Positions 12,042 to 21,961 of a DNA stretch of 64,000 nt are shown piece by piece. The stretch is from Agaricus subrufescens (taxonomy: Eukaryota > Basidiomycota > Agaricomycetes > Agaricales > Agaricaceae): assembly GCA_029945375.1 (NCBI GenBank), contig CM057064.1, positions 992,001 through 1,056,000 on the forward strand, read 5' to 3'. The position numbers and the translations under genes were made by a program. Below the pieces are notes generated by a model that saw only the letters and a program-made list of their open reading frames with translations, had not been told where the DNA came from and did no database searches. Numbering within the stretch: the stretch's first letter is position 1; each line of letters opens with the position of its first letter.

Positions 12042-12881
12042 GTGGCTTGTCTCTCGTCACCCAACACCCTCCGATCTTCTCCCCATTTTTTGATTTTTCG
12101 TCCCCAAACGAATGTCCAGAAATGCTGCACCTGTAATTCTTCGTCCTCCCGAAGAGTGAGTGTAGTTGTAGTCAAGGCCGCCCACGCAAAAATCCTCACG
12201 CAGCCTTTTCGAAGTGATACTGAGAAAAGGCATCTCGTGGCACGAGGTTACGATCAATGCGCAGTGACCTATTTTAATTGGCAGAGGGCTCGAAAGATGC
12301 CTACGGAGGAAGCGTATCTCCAGAAACTCCTCAGTCGACTCAAGCCTGGATCGCGCATTTTGGAATTAGGTTGTGGACCGGGTGTTCCTTTCACGAAAAT
12401 AATTGCGGAATCCCATGATAAAGGACTTGAAGTCACGGCGGTCGACGTTTCTGCTTCTCAAATGAATCTCGCGCAACAGAACGTGAACAAGAATGACTTT
12501 CCGAATGTAAAATTTATTCGCGCGGATATGACGGAAATAGGATTCACCCGAAATTATTTCGACGCTGTTGTAGCGTTTTATACTTGGTTCCATTTGCCGA
12601 AGGAGGAACAGGCTTCTATGGCTGAGAGGATTACCAGGTGGTTGAAGCCTGGAGGAATTTTGTTGTTCAACACTTCGAGTGTTGCGGAGGAGATAGTTTG
12701 GCAGAACTGGATGGGCGTTAACATGTATATCAATTCCCTAGGTGTTAGGGGGACTTTGGACCTACTACAGGAGCACGGGAGGGAGTTGGAAGTGACCGAT
12801 GAGATTGTTTCTGAGAAGGTCGGGAATCAGGAAGAGAACTTCCATTGGATATGGGCGGTCAAGAGATTTATGACAATGTAA
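12042..12881 (+). CDS. Class I SAM-dependent methyltransferase
   Basis: The open frame encodes up to 279 residues with the SAM-binding motif I ELGCGPG at residues 108-114, the acidic loop TAVDVS after strand 2, a FDAVVAFYTWFHLP motif after strand 4 and LKPGGILLF as post-motif III. This is the Methyltransf_25/11 fold; substrate unknown, probably a small molecule. Upstream of residue 55 the protein is low-complexity. A possible 48-base intron at 12156-12203 (GTGAGT donor, acgCAG acceptor) would remove it in frame and join a short N-terminus to PFRSDTEKRHLVARGYD, where the family-like sequence begins. Since the segment has no stop, both forms are readable. The start codon is therefore uncertain; everything from 12204 on is firm. 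Confidence 0.8.
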   Translation: MACLSSPNTLRSSPHFLIFRPQTNVQKCCTCNSSSSRRVSVVVVKAAHAKILTQPFRSDTEKRHLVARGYDQCAVTYFNWQRARKMPTEEAYLQKLLSRLKPGSRILELGCGPGVPFTKIIAESHDKGLEVTAVDVSASQMNLAQQNVNKNDFPNVKFIRADMTEIGFTRNYFDAVVAFYTWFHLPKEEQASMAERITRWLKPGGILLFNTSSVAEEIVWQNWMGVNMYINSLGVRGTLDLLQEHGRELEVTDEIVSEKVGNQEENFHWIWAVKRFMTM

Positions 12882-12991
12882 ATAGCAACTAGTCACGATA
12901 GCAATGTAGTAACGAAGTTGTATGTTAGTATCAGGATCTCAATCTGGACCAAACAAATTCCTGACATCACACCATCACCACTGTCTCCTTA

Positions 12992-14398
12992 ATGGAATAC
13001 CCCGAGGCCTATGCTACCGATTTACACGCGTCTAGACCGCGACGATCTTCTGGCGAACGCGACAAACCCCAGCTTTTGCGAAGGAGAACAGCTTCTCGAA
13101 TCGACTCTTCAGCTCACTTGAACCAAGAGCATTTATCCGATGAATTCCGAGGCGTAACGCCGGTTTTGAAATCTTTCTCGTACGATATAATTGGTGCCAA
13201 TGACCGCTGTAAACTGGGCGACTATGCTAGACCTGAACTGTCCGACTTCCGGCGGCTGACTCCTGAGTCAGATGACTCATACCACCCTACAATTTCCGTC
13301 AGAACCGCTACAATGGTAGCACCTTGTGGGGCTCATATCTCACGAGCTGAAACTAAACTAGGACCGACGGACAAGTTCACACATACGTTGCTTAAACCTT
13401 CACCTCTCGAAGCCCCCGACATTGGAGGTATCTCCGACGATTTGGATGGGACGGAACCAGACCTTCAAGAGTCGATAGGCGCTGTATTACTTGAAAGTGG
13501 AATCGGGAGCCCTGGTGTATTCGGAGTAGAACGGTCCAACCAATGGGCAAGATTTAAATGGGGTTTATTCTGTTCTGTGTTTCTCGTTTTCGTTCATGGA
13601 CTCATTGGGCTGGATTACGCCATTAAGTCTTGGTTCGGAAGTGCGTGTCTGGTATTCTGTTTACCCCTCTATTCAAGTCATTGAATCCCGCTAGTCTGGA
13701 AACAGGGAGACATTATGTTTGTAGCTGACCCTGATATCCTGATCTTGGTCACGCTTGCCGCCTCAATCTTGGTCCTTGCCGCTCTAACAGGATTCACCGG
13801 GGCCTTGTTATCTTCCCGTCCTGTACTGGCTTTCTATACGCGACTCCTTTGGCTTTCTTTCATAGTCGTGTGTGCAACAGGTTATGCTGCGTACAAACGA
13901 TCTGCCTTCGCGTTCGAACAAAAGCTTAAGAAGTCTTGGACTCAACTCTATACACCACTCGACTGCTTAGTGATCCAAAATACCTTACAATGTTGCGGTT
14001 GGTCGAGCCCTTGGGACGAAGGTGTACCTAGCGGAACCTGTTATCCACGAACATTATTGCAGGGATGTAAAGCATCACTTATAATAGCCGAACAGATGGG
14101 TTTACGAACAGTCTGGGAGACGGCATTGTGGCTTGGTCCTACGTATATAATCCACATATACATTGTTATGATATGTGCGAGTTATATACCAAGAACGTTT
14201 GGAGCGGGCGTCGCACTGACGGGGCGTAGTTCTCTGGCGAATGACCTGAAACACCTTATAGACCGAAGGAGGGCGGGGATCAGTAGCGTCAGGAGGCAGG
14301 GTATTGCGAGGGCTTCGACGAACACCGCTTTTGGGGAAGCTAGAGAAGAAACCGTGGGTCTATTGGAAGCATATTCCGATGAAGTTAAGGAACAGTAA
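12992..14398 (+). CDS. Tetraspanin-family membrane protein
   Basis: Exons 12992-13640 and 13695-14398 (54-base intron) give 450 residues. A long hydrophilic N-terminal tail of about 185 residues precedes four membrane helices at about 190-212, 233-256, 268-285 and 360-382. The large loop between helices 3 and 4 contains the tetraspanin signature CCG (316-318, in LQCCGW) and two further cysteines (GTCYP, QGCKAS), giving the expected disulfide set. The cytosolic C-terminus is basic. Fungal tetraspanins act in membrane microdomains and, in some pathogens, in penetration; the specific role here cannot be told. The extended N-terminus is longer than the classic family length of 200-280 residues but occurs in basidiomycete members. 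Confidence 0.85.
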
Positions 14399-15355
14399 TG
14401 CATTCGAAATGATCGAGATTATTGGTATCATTCATATACATATAACATGTCCACACGTTGTGCTTAAGCTTAACGAAGGATTCGGGTTGCAGCGCATGTC
14501 CAAAACTCTTAAGCGGTGGTCATCCCTTTATCAAAGTTGCCAATATCTGTACTCATTTTCATTTAGCTCGAAGGTACTAAAAACGATGCTACCGGCCTAC
14601 GTGACACAGTGTTGGCTATATCATTCTCTCCGTAAAGCGGTGGAGACCGGAAAGCAGTGTCTGTGTCAAGTTAGATCGGATTAATTGAAGATTTGCCACA
14701 AGATGTTACGACTCGAAAATGAGGCACTAATCTATGATCATTATCACAGCGAAACATTATTATGTACTACATTTCTACTCCTCCCTGTCACCTCACACAG
14801 GAAATTCGTGGTTCCTGGTCTCAGCATTCGAACTTGTATTTTTGGGGTTAAGATCATGATGGCCCTGAAATTGCCACTGATGAAAGCATACAAGCGACAG
14901 AAATGACCACACTAGATGCAACTTGTCAAACTCGTTACTGTTTCGAGCTACTTAACGTCATGATGATCAGATAAGACAATAGGTGGTACAACAGGTGATG
15001 GATGAATGATGTTAGTGCTGCGATACACGAGGTCCTTGAGGCATTCGACTTTCCAAAAAGTACAAGTTTTTCCATTTAGGGAGCACGTTCACCTACCACG
15101 CTCATTTAATTTAATATCATATCGGGTGTCGTGGTGGGTATGAGGTATTTATAACCCGCAGCCCCACACTTTTCGCGTGCATAAAATGAATTTCCAACCC
15201 CGTGTGAGAGCACTCAAAACACAACTACATTTCCTAGAACCCTTTCTGATGGTCCAGAAGCCCTGAAGCCCGAGTGCTAGAGATTAGCTACAGCGCCACA
15301 GTGGGGAAATAAAGATTGTAAATTGCCACATCAACATAGATACAAGAGTTGCTTC
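14399..15355. other. Intergenic between converging genes, no gene recognised
   Basis: 3' flanks of the tetraspanin (plus) and the MBL-fold hydrolase (minus). Open frames at 14304-14906 are short, lack splice logic and resemble nothing known to me. Confidence 0.5.
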
Positions 15356-16243
15356 TCAGAGTGGCGGTATCATCCCAGGGAAAAATGCAGGTCCGTCCTT
15401 GTTATCATCGTACCAAGCTTTATCATGGGCTATCATCACTTGAACCCTTGGTAGAGTCATCACCTCTCGGATTCGTCTGATCGTATCCTCCGCCGACTCT
15501 TTTGACATGTGTGCACACCCATCAGGTCCACATGCGATGTTGGATTCTCCAGTGATTAAATTCCAATGATGGGCGGAATCAGCCGCAAGGTATATCCAAG
15601 CGCCATCTGCGCTCGTACGTGCAAGAATATTGACATGACCTGGGGTGTGCCCGGCAGCGTCAACGATATAGAGACTTCCATCACCGTAGAAATCATATGC
15701 ATGAGGAAAGGGTCCAACTTCATCCCATTCAGTTTCCTCGCCAAGGAATCTCGTGGTGCTCATCGGCAAAATGTCCTCGAGAAAGGTGGATTCTGGGTTT
15801 TGTGATGCAGAGTAAAAGCCTCTGCTCTCGATGAACTTAACAGTATCTCCGCCAACCACGAATTCGCTTTGGGGGAATGACGGAGCATGGCCGTGGTGGT
15901 CGAAATGGATGTGGGATAAACACACGGTATCAATGTCGGATGGAGTCAGCCTGCCTTTCGCTAAGGATTCTACCACGTCCTGTTCAACCTCGATGAGAAA
16001 GTCCTCGTTCCACTTGAGAATGGAAGGCGGAAGGTTTTCCCAATCTTTGCGTATACCGAGATCGAAAATGAATCGCTTCTTATTAACGGAGTGCTGAAGG
16101 AGGAATGAGAGGGTCGGGACTCGGTGAATGTCTCCAGGGGCTGCGTTATCAATAAACGTAGCATAATCCAGTGATAATGTTCCCGCTTCCAGGGCGGATA
16201 CGGTACAGTATGATTGGTTGGCGACAGGTGAAGGTAGGGACAT
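15356..16243 (-). CDS. Metallo-beta-lactamase-fold hydrolase, lactonase-like
   Basis: Single-exon frame of 295 residues on the minus strand. The zinc-binding motif HIHFDH is at residues 111-116 (H111, H113, D115, H116), followed by the third-histidine motif AGHTPGH and the bridging Asp in YLAADSAHH. Spacing and the LSHIHFDHHG context match the N-acyl-homoserine-lactonase-like branch (AiiA/AttM type) of the superfamily, which also includes fungal secondary-metabolism and detoxifying lactonases. Likely cytosolic, as no signal peptide is seen. Actual substrate is not predictable. The ATG at 16243 is preceded by a region with two near-perfect direct repeats (16429-16454 and 16541-16566). Confidence 0.85.
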   Translation of the reverse strand: MSLPSPVANQSYCTVSALEAGTLSLDYATFIDNAAPGDIHRVPTLSFLLQHSVNKKRFIFDLGIRKDWENLPPSILKWNEDFLIEVEQDVVESLAKGRLTPSDIDTVCLSHIHFDHHGHAPSFPQSEFVVGGDTVKFIESRGFYSASQNPESTFLEDILPMSTTRFLGEETEWDEVGPFPHAYDFYGDGSLYIVDAAGHTPGHVNILARTSADGAWIYLAADSAHHWNLITGESNIACGPDGCAHMSKESAEDTIRRIREVMTLPRVQVMIAHDKAWYDDNKDGPAFFPGMIPPL

Positions 16244-16428
16244 AGTGCGTTTTGCTGCAGTATAGTTAAATCTTGAGACGATTGGTGGTGAGGCTCACAT
16301 AGACTGGAAACAGAAGAATCAGCGTGGTAACAGTAATCCTCCTGCGAGCGAGAATATCGAATCAATTAAATAAGAACAGATCTATATCAGACAATAATCA
16401 ACCATAGTAGTAAGATGAGAACGAGCTT

Positions 16429-16566
16429 AGTGAATCGGAAAAAGGGTTCACTGAAATATATCCAATATACCTGAAATGAGAACGAGCTATCGAGAATGAG
16501 TATAGGGTATTTAAACGGAAACGCAGTATTTACTTACCTCAGTGAATCGGAAGTAGGGTTCACTGA
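16429..16566. repeat. Pair of 26-base direct repeats upstream of the MBL-fold gene
   Basis: agtgaatcggaa-aagggttcactga occurs at 16429-16454 and, with two changes, at 16541-16566. Each copy also has an imperfect inverted symmetry (agtgaa ... ttcact). tgagaacgagct occurs at 16416-16427 and 16477-16488. Could be regulatory or a remnant of a small inverted-repeat element. Confidence 0.5.
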
Positions 16567-16763
16567 GGTTACAAATATAAGATTCTACGCATGTATGCCG
16601 TACTTGGAATAACTGTATAGTAAGGAATTGAAATATGTATAGTTTTATAAGTCAAAGTTTACGATCGAGACGGCAAGTAGAAATGGCAAAGAGAGGAATG
16701 GAATGAATAGATTGAAATAGGAAATGAGATAGAATGATGGAAAAGGAAACGCCTGACTCAACA

Positions 16764-16781
16764 GATGGAGCGCACTCAATT
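16764..16781. repeat. Target-site duplication, left copy
   Basis: 18 bases identical to 17420-17437, bordering the poly(T) run. Confidence 0.8.
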
Positions 16782-17419
16782 TTTTTTTTTTTTTTTTAAA
16801 CAATCAAAATTTTATATACCGGGGCGCAAAGGCAGACCGGTCCTACATACTCGCCAGTACATAGAGTTAGCTAAGCAGAAATGAAACCAGTACACAGAGA
16901 GGAAACATAACCCGAGACAACATACGTCTACACAATGATAATACAGCGTCCTCAAGTTCGAGATACCTAAGGTCGCCTGACCGATAGTAAGAGGAAAGCA
17001 TAAAGAAGTCCTATACCAGAATGAAAGCACTCGCTCAATCAGTCCCTACCGCCGCCCCAGGCCGGGATCCGCAACGTCCGCTTTCCAGCTATCCCCCAAC
17101 AAGAGCCACTAAGGGAATATCATCCCCAGGACCCGAGGTATTACCCTCCATAAGTGTAAGTCGTTCTAGAACCAGAAGCCAGGTGGGGAATATCCGGCTT
17201 AGCCTGGCCCATCGACGATACACCGCCCCCAGTCCCAGGTCACCCGTCGAGGCCCACAAGGAGAATCACCAGTCCGCCTCCGAAGCATCCCCCGATACCC
17301 CAAGACAGCCGGGCCCGAACAAGCCCCCACTAACCTTGTCCCCGCGCAGGAGGCGGGTCAAAAGAGAACATCCAGCCATTCGACTGGATGAACTCGTGAA
17401 GAGTACCAGGGTCCTGAGG

Positions 17420-17437
17420 GATGGAGCGCACTCAATT
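17420..17437. repeat. Target-site duplication, right copy
   Basis: 18 bases identical to 16764-16781, at the 5' end of the minus-strand retroposed element. Confidence 0.8.
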
Positions 17438-17750
17438 ACAAGTAGAAATAAATTGCGCACAGAGTTGGAAGAAAGGCTCGCATTAGATCCGAGCTCAATA
17501 CACCAATTACAGTCAGTGACCCAGAATAGCTGCGGCCGCGTGCAACTGCTGAACACTCCTTGCCTCTCTCTTCTGCTTCACCTCATTGAGTTCGCCACTC
17601 AGCTACTGTCTTTGTCTTAAGGTTGAGCACTACTCCTTTCTAGCCATTTCACTCTCCACTCTCGGTCAGATGACTTTACCGTTGTGGCGCTATGAATCAT
17701 AGAAGATTCTAAAGTCTGCCACGATAGCGCGGCCCAAGTCAGCCTTGATC

Positions 17751-18308
17751 ATGTCTTGGCCTATCCATCTCGACCGCACTGTGATTATACGCAAACGCAT
17801 TCAGTCGTCCAAAGCAGAAGTCTTGAAGATACTTTCTGACGAAGAGGCATATCTCAGTCTTCAACCATTCGTTAAAGAAATCTCGCGGAACCCCTCGGAT
17901 CCTCGCGAAATTAGAGTGACAGAACAAATCCCAGCACCTTTCCGGCTTGGGACAATTCAGAATTCATTTTCCATCACATTTGTTTCTGCTGAGGATGATG
18001 AAGGCCAGGGTATGGACATGACAGGGATTTTTGACGTAAATTTCTTCTGTCCCAAATTCAAATCATCAGTTCGCGTGAAGGAGACGGAGGAGCCTGGAAT
18101 TGTAGAGATAGTAGAAAAAAGTGAAATGCAGGTGAGCTACAGTGATTTCTCCTAAGAAGATTCTTCAAGAAACAGATATTGATACTTGGAGATATAGCCT
18201 TTCTGTCTCATGTCTACTTATATCACAGGGCTTTTCGAAGAAGCACATTTAAGTTTGTTGGAGAGCTTAGCGGAGGGTGCTGAAAGGAGAGCAGAAGTTG
18301 GAGAGTGA
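17751..18308 (+). CDS. DUF7053-like small fungal protein
   Basis: Exons 17751-18131 and 18198-18308 give 163 residues. The N-terminus MSWPIHLDRTVIIRKRI and the middle part (ending in a beta-rich stretch around GIFDVNFFCPKFKSSVRVKE) resemble the fungal DUF7053 family, small cytosolic proteins with a START/SRPBCC-like look and no known function. The 66-base intron (GTGAGC to atatAG) was chosen because this acceptor keeps phase 0 and continues into an amphipathic helix (LFEEAHLSLLESLAEGAERR), as is usual at the C-terminus of lipid-binding helix-grip folds. The alternative acceptor at 18229 would end the protein after eight residues. Family name is from memory of the pattern and should be taken as likely, not certain. 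Confidence 0.7.
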
Positions 18309-18736
18309 GACGGCGGTGAGCACTATCTTACCGTAACCGGATGTGCTCATGACGTTGAAAACCCGTGATGTTCCGTAGTTCTCGCCTTCAGAGGCACAGT
18401 CTGAGTCACAGATTCGACGTCAGTTTTTCTGGGAAAATTCCTGTACCCCGTAGTAGAAGCTTGGTGATCGTACTTAAGCTGCTCCGCATCTGTCGGATAC
18501 TCCCGAGGACCACTGATCGGCCCATTATTCAAATAGCATCTGACTTTCTGAATTGCACTGCCTCACACTTTGTGGCCATGAGCACTTGTCAACACCGAAA
18601 CCAAGTGTAACGACCCCTATAACTTCGCCCTCTTATTCCCACCACGACACTGATTCTTACTACTTTCACCTGTTCTCCACCAGTTCTTTGCAAAAAGAGC
18701 CGCTTAACTCCTACTCAACCTTCGAGCATCCTCAAA
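18309..18736. other. Intergenic, no gene recognised
   Basis: 428 bases between two plus-strand genes; the right end is C/T-rich as often seen before fungal start codons. Confidence 0.5.
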
Positions 18737-19310
18737 ATGTATCTACCGGTTGGGAGAGATACGATACCGAATGTCACAAGTAATTCAGTGGAGGTCCTTT
18801 CGACCAAGGTGTATGCCTATGCTGGGGAACATCTCTCACAAGGTTCGTGTTCATCTCAGCCCTGCACGATATATTATCTAACTGACGCAATGACCTGCAG
18901 TCCTATTTATCTTCTTCATGCTGGTCTGCTATATTGCTGCAGGATGTGACAGGTGGTTTGAATTGCGTGCCAGAGACAGGGAGAGGGTTCGACGTGAGTT
19001 GTGTGTTTCGCCTCATAAGCGTAAAGTCTCATGAGCTTGCACACTAGTGCAAGAACTTCACCGGGTTCCTCCGCCATCTTACGGAACAACGGCGTCTACA
19101 ACGACTGCACCTAATCCCGGTCGTCGCTCAGTGGACAGACCACCAGCTGCCAGTCGAAGAGAGATTGTTGTCCGACAAAAGCCGGGTAAGCACACTCCTC
19201 GTTCGCTCATTTACTTCAAAGCTAATGCCAGACCCTCAGCCACACCTAAAGCCAAGCACTTGAGTCCGCCACCAGTTCGACCATTGCCGGCATCGCACAT
19301 TAGTGCTTAA
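18737..19310 (+). CDS. Small single-pass membrane protein, unknown function
   Basis: Four exons, 18737-18842, 18901-18993, 19048-19185 and 19240-19310, total 135 residues; introns are 58, 54 and 54 bases with proper GT-AG ends and compatible phases. Residues 1-35 are polar, 36-50 form one hydrophobic helix (VLFIFFMLVCYIAAG) followed by a positively charged stretch (RARDRERVR), and the rest is Pro/Ser/Arg-rich and probably disordered. The inside-positive charge suggests the tail is cytosolic. I do not recognise the family. The gene is called because four exons fit together in frame, which is unlikely by chance, but no homolog is known to me. Confidence 0.6.
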
Positions 19311-21961
19311 GTGGATTTGTATACCTGGGCACTTTTTTGCTCCGATAGGGACAGGAGGAATTTTTCATATTTCTACACTGTAAACCATTGCATTCGTACT
19401 TCATTTACTTAGCTTTCAATCAACACATAATAGAGCATTTTGGTTATGGCACTGTGTTCTCTCTATGACGTGGTCTCTCTCCACTCTCGGTCCATGCCAA
19501 CCAAGCGATTAACTTGGCTCGCTTGGAGCACGGAGGTTGATCGGAACAATTAAGTCAAGTCTGAGTAAACCTCAAAATACCCGATACAGCTTTCAATCTT
19601 TCTCTTGCAGCTGACAGGCCCTGAGTATCATGTCTGTATGATTATTCATGTTCTCTTTGGAATCATGATTTTTGCCGCCACACACTAATTCCGCAAGATA
19701 TAATTACAACATCGTAACTGGTACTAATTTTAGAACACTCTGATGGAACGAGGTTCCCCGGATGCTGTGTGCCTTAATTCTTATACTTCCACGTCGTGAT
19801 CACGTTTTCCTTCACCCGCTCTTGAGTCAGCATCTGGTCAGCATGTTCGCTGTAGTTCTTCACCAATAACATCACCTTTTTCCCGAGTCGCTGAAAGGGC
19901 AACCGCTACGAGAACGAAAGCCTATGCCTCTGTGCATTCATACATGAAGAACAAATGGCATCATATGTGGATTCCCATCAATCAAGCGGTGCCCAGCTGC
20001 TATAAACCTGTATTTGAGGCACAAGCGCACGGTAATATCCAGTCGCGGTTTCCCGACAACAAGACAATGCAACCGTTACCTACATAATTGCTTTCACAGC
20101 TTTGCGGTGCTCGGGCTTTTGTCTGACGACCAAACTCCAGCTCTCAATTCTTGTTGTTATCTAGTTTCTGATCAATGACATGTAATCTTCTTCTCTATTT
20201 GATTGAGGCGCTTGGTAAGATTATTGTCTGCATAATCCATCACATGGAGAGAGTGTGCACCGGATTTGTCGTCCTGTGTACGTGTTAAATGAAGGTAACG
20301 CAAACTGCTCGGCCATCAAAGTTAGTCGACCACCGCCAAACAACATTGATTCATCAATATTCAGCAATTGAGAGGCTCGGAGAATATGAAAAGAGGGGTA
20401 TACAGCATTGGCACCAGCAAAAATAAAGTTCTTACATAGCCGCTACCGTGCCAGTGTCATGAATGGTCAAGAAATCTGTTTACCAAGCTAGAAGATTCTT
20501 GCCAGATGCATGATGTATTCCCGTTCGAGTAACTTTCAGCGCCGTGAGGAAACGCCTTGGCCATGAACAGCTTCTTAACAGGCCAATTACTCTATCCCAG
20601 TATTTGGCATCTCCGTTTTCAAACGGGGCGCAGTTAAGGATACAAATGCCAGCACAAACAGATGATGGCCAACCCCGATAGAGCAATTCAGGGTTTCAAA
20701 CGTCACTTTAAAGGCAAGACTAGAGGTATATGTGGGTGGATCCGGGTCAATTGATGGCTAACAAAGCAGGAGTTTGACCGACAACGAGAAAGAAAATAAC
20801 CAGAAAAAGAAAGGTTTAGTAGTGCCTCACCTCAGATGGGATATCATGGAATATTGTAATATTGAGAACGTTCGTTAGCGAGAATCCTCTACTACTTGGC
20901 GCATGTAGGATCAAAACTCTCTGGGCACGTTGGGGGGCGCATATCAAAGGTTTATACATGTAACCCAAAAGAAAGAAGGTAAAAAAGGTAACAATAGTTA
21001 CGGCTACTACACACCGACAAAACGAGTTCAAAGTCGATGAGACTCAATCGCGCATCTTCAAGTTGATCCGCAAGCGGCACTGGCGAACATCATTGATTCA
21101 AGCCAGCGAATCAAACTACTTGATCCGAAGAATTGTGTAGACATAGAGTTGCAAAGGAAAAGGTGCTCAGCCGCAGCTGGGCCTTTCGCGGAGCTACATG
21201 GGCAAAAAGCACCACACTTGAAAACAAGCCAATTTCCTTCCCAATCTTTCCCTGACAGGAGCACATTGCTCCAAAACTCCACAAATCAGACGGGTTGAGT
21301 CGGGTTGATTAGAATGGTATACAAGTACAATTCTGTCGACCTGCGCCCGTCTGCCGCTCTTCTATTATCTATTATCTGGATGATGTCCGAGCGTTGATTG
21401 CAGTGGATGATGATCTGAGGAAGAAGAGTAGGCTAAAGCCTCGCTTTCGCAGGTTCCTGGAAGTTCGAAATTGGAAACCGCTCATGTATGGGCCGGGACT
21501 GGACTGGATCATTATAGACTACCATCTAATTTTAGACACACTAGACGCTCATTCTCATTCTCAGCTTCGGGTATGACTGGTACTCTTGAAAGCTTCGCAC
21601 CGGATATGAAAGCACAAGACCATATACGGTCTCAGAAAATCCGAAACTATGGTTTACGGTTAAAGAGAAGGCGTCGGACGTGGGCGTGCCAGCAATCAAT
21701 ATCTTTGGGGTAACGAATGGTACACTCATTCATTCGGCCTGTACGTAAAAACCCCAGCCGCCAAATTTACGGAACAAGAAAATGAAAACGGAGTATGTCT
21801 TGGGGTATACTACTCAACAAAAGGAAGAAAATTGTTAGGAATGAAAGGATGTGATTGATTACAATGAATGAATAACAATAATAATACAATAACCTACTAT
21901 TCATGCAACTATGCAACTTGCGCCCAACTCCACTGGTATAAACATGGCTGCACTCAATCCC
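19311..21961. other. Gene-poor stretch of about 2.65 kb
   Basis: No open frame with domain or splice support. Several short frames on both strands (for example minus 20816-21031 with one hydrophobic helix, minus 21058-21282) look random. No tRNA-like B box was seen by eye. It could hold old transposon remains that are no longer readable. Confidence 0.5.

Larger units (their letters stand above)
16764..17437 (-). mobile_element. Retroposed insertion with poly(A) tail and 18-base target duplication
   Basis: gatggagcgcactcaatt occurs exactly at 16764-16781 and again at 17420-17437. Directly inside the left copy are 16 T residues (16782-16797), i.e. a poly(A) tail at the 3' end of a minus-strand element of about 638 bases (17419 down to 16782). 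A target-site duplication of this length with a poly(A) tail is the mark of target-primed reverse transcription by a LINE-type machinery. The body has no obvious reverse transcriptase or RNA polymerase III promoter boxes; it could be a SINE-like element, a 5'-truncated LINE end or a processed copy of an mRNA. The open frame 17021-17620 runs across the insertion edge and is therefore not a real gene. Confidence 0.75.

Noticed and set aside
17021..17620. 199-codon plus-strand frame with Pro/Ser/Arg-rich product
   Set aside because: It runs across the right target duplication of the retroposed element, so it is made of two unrelated sequences.
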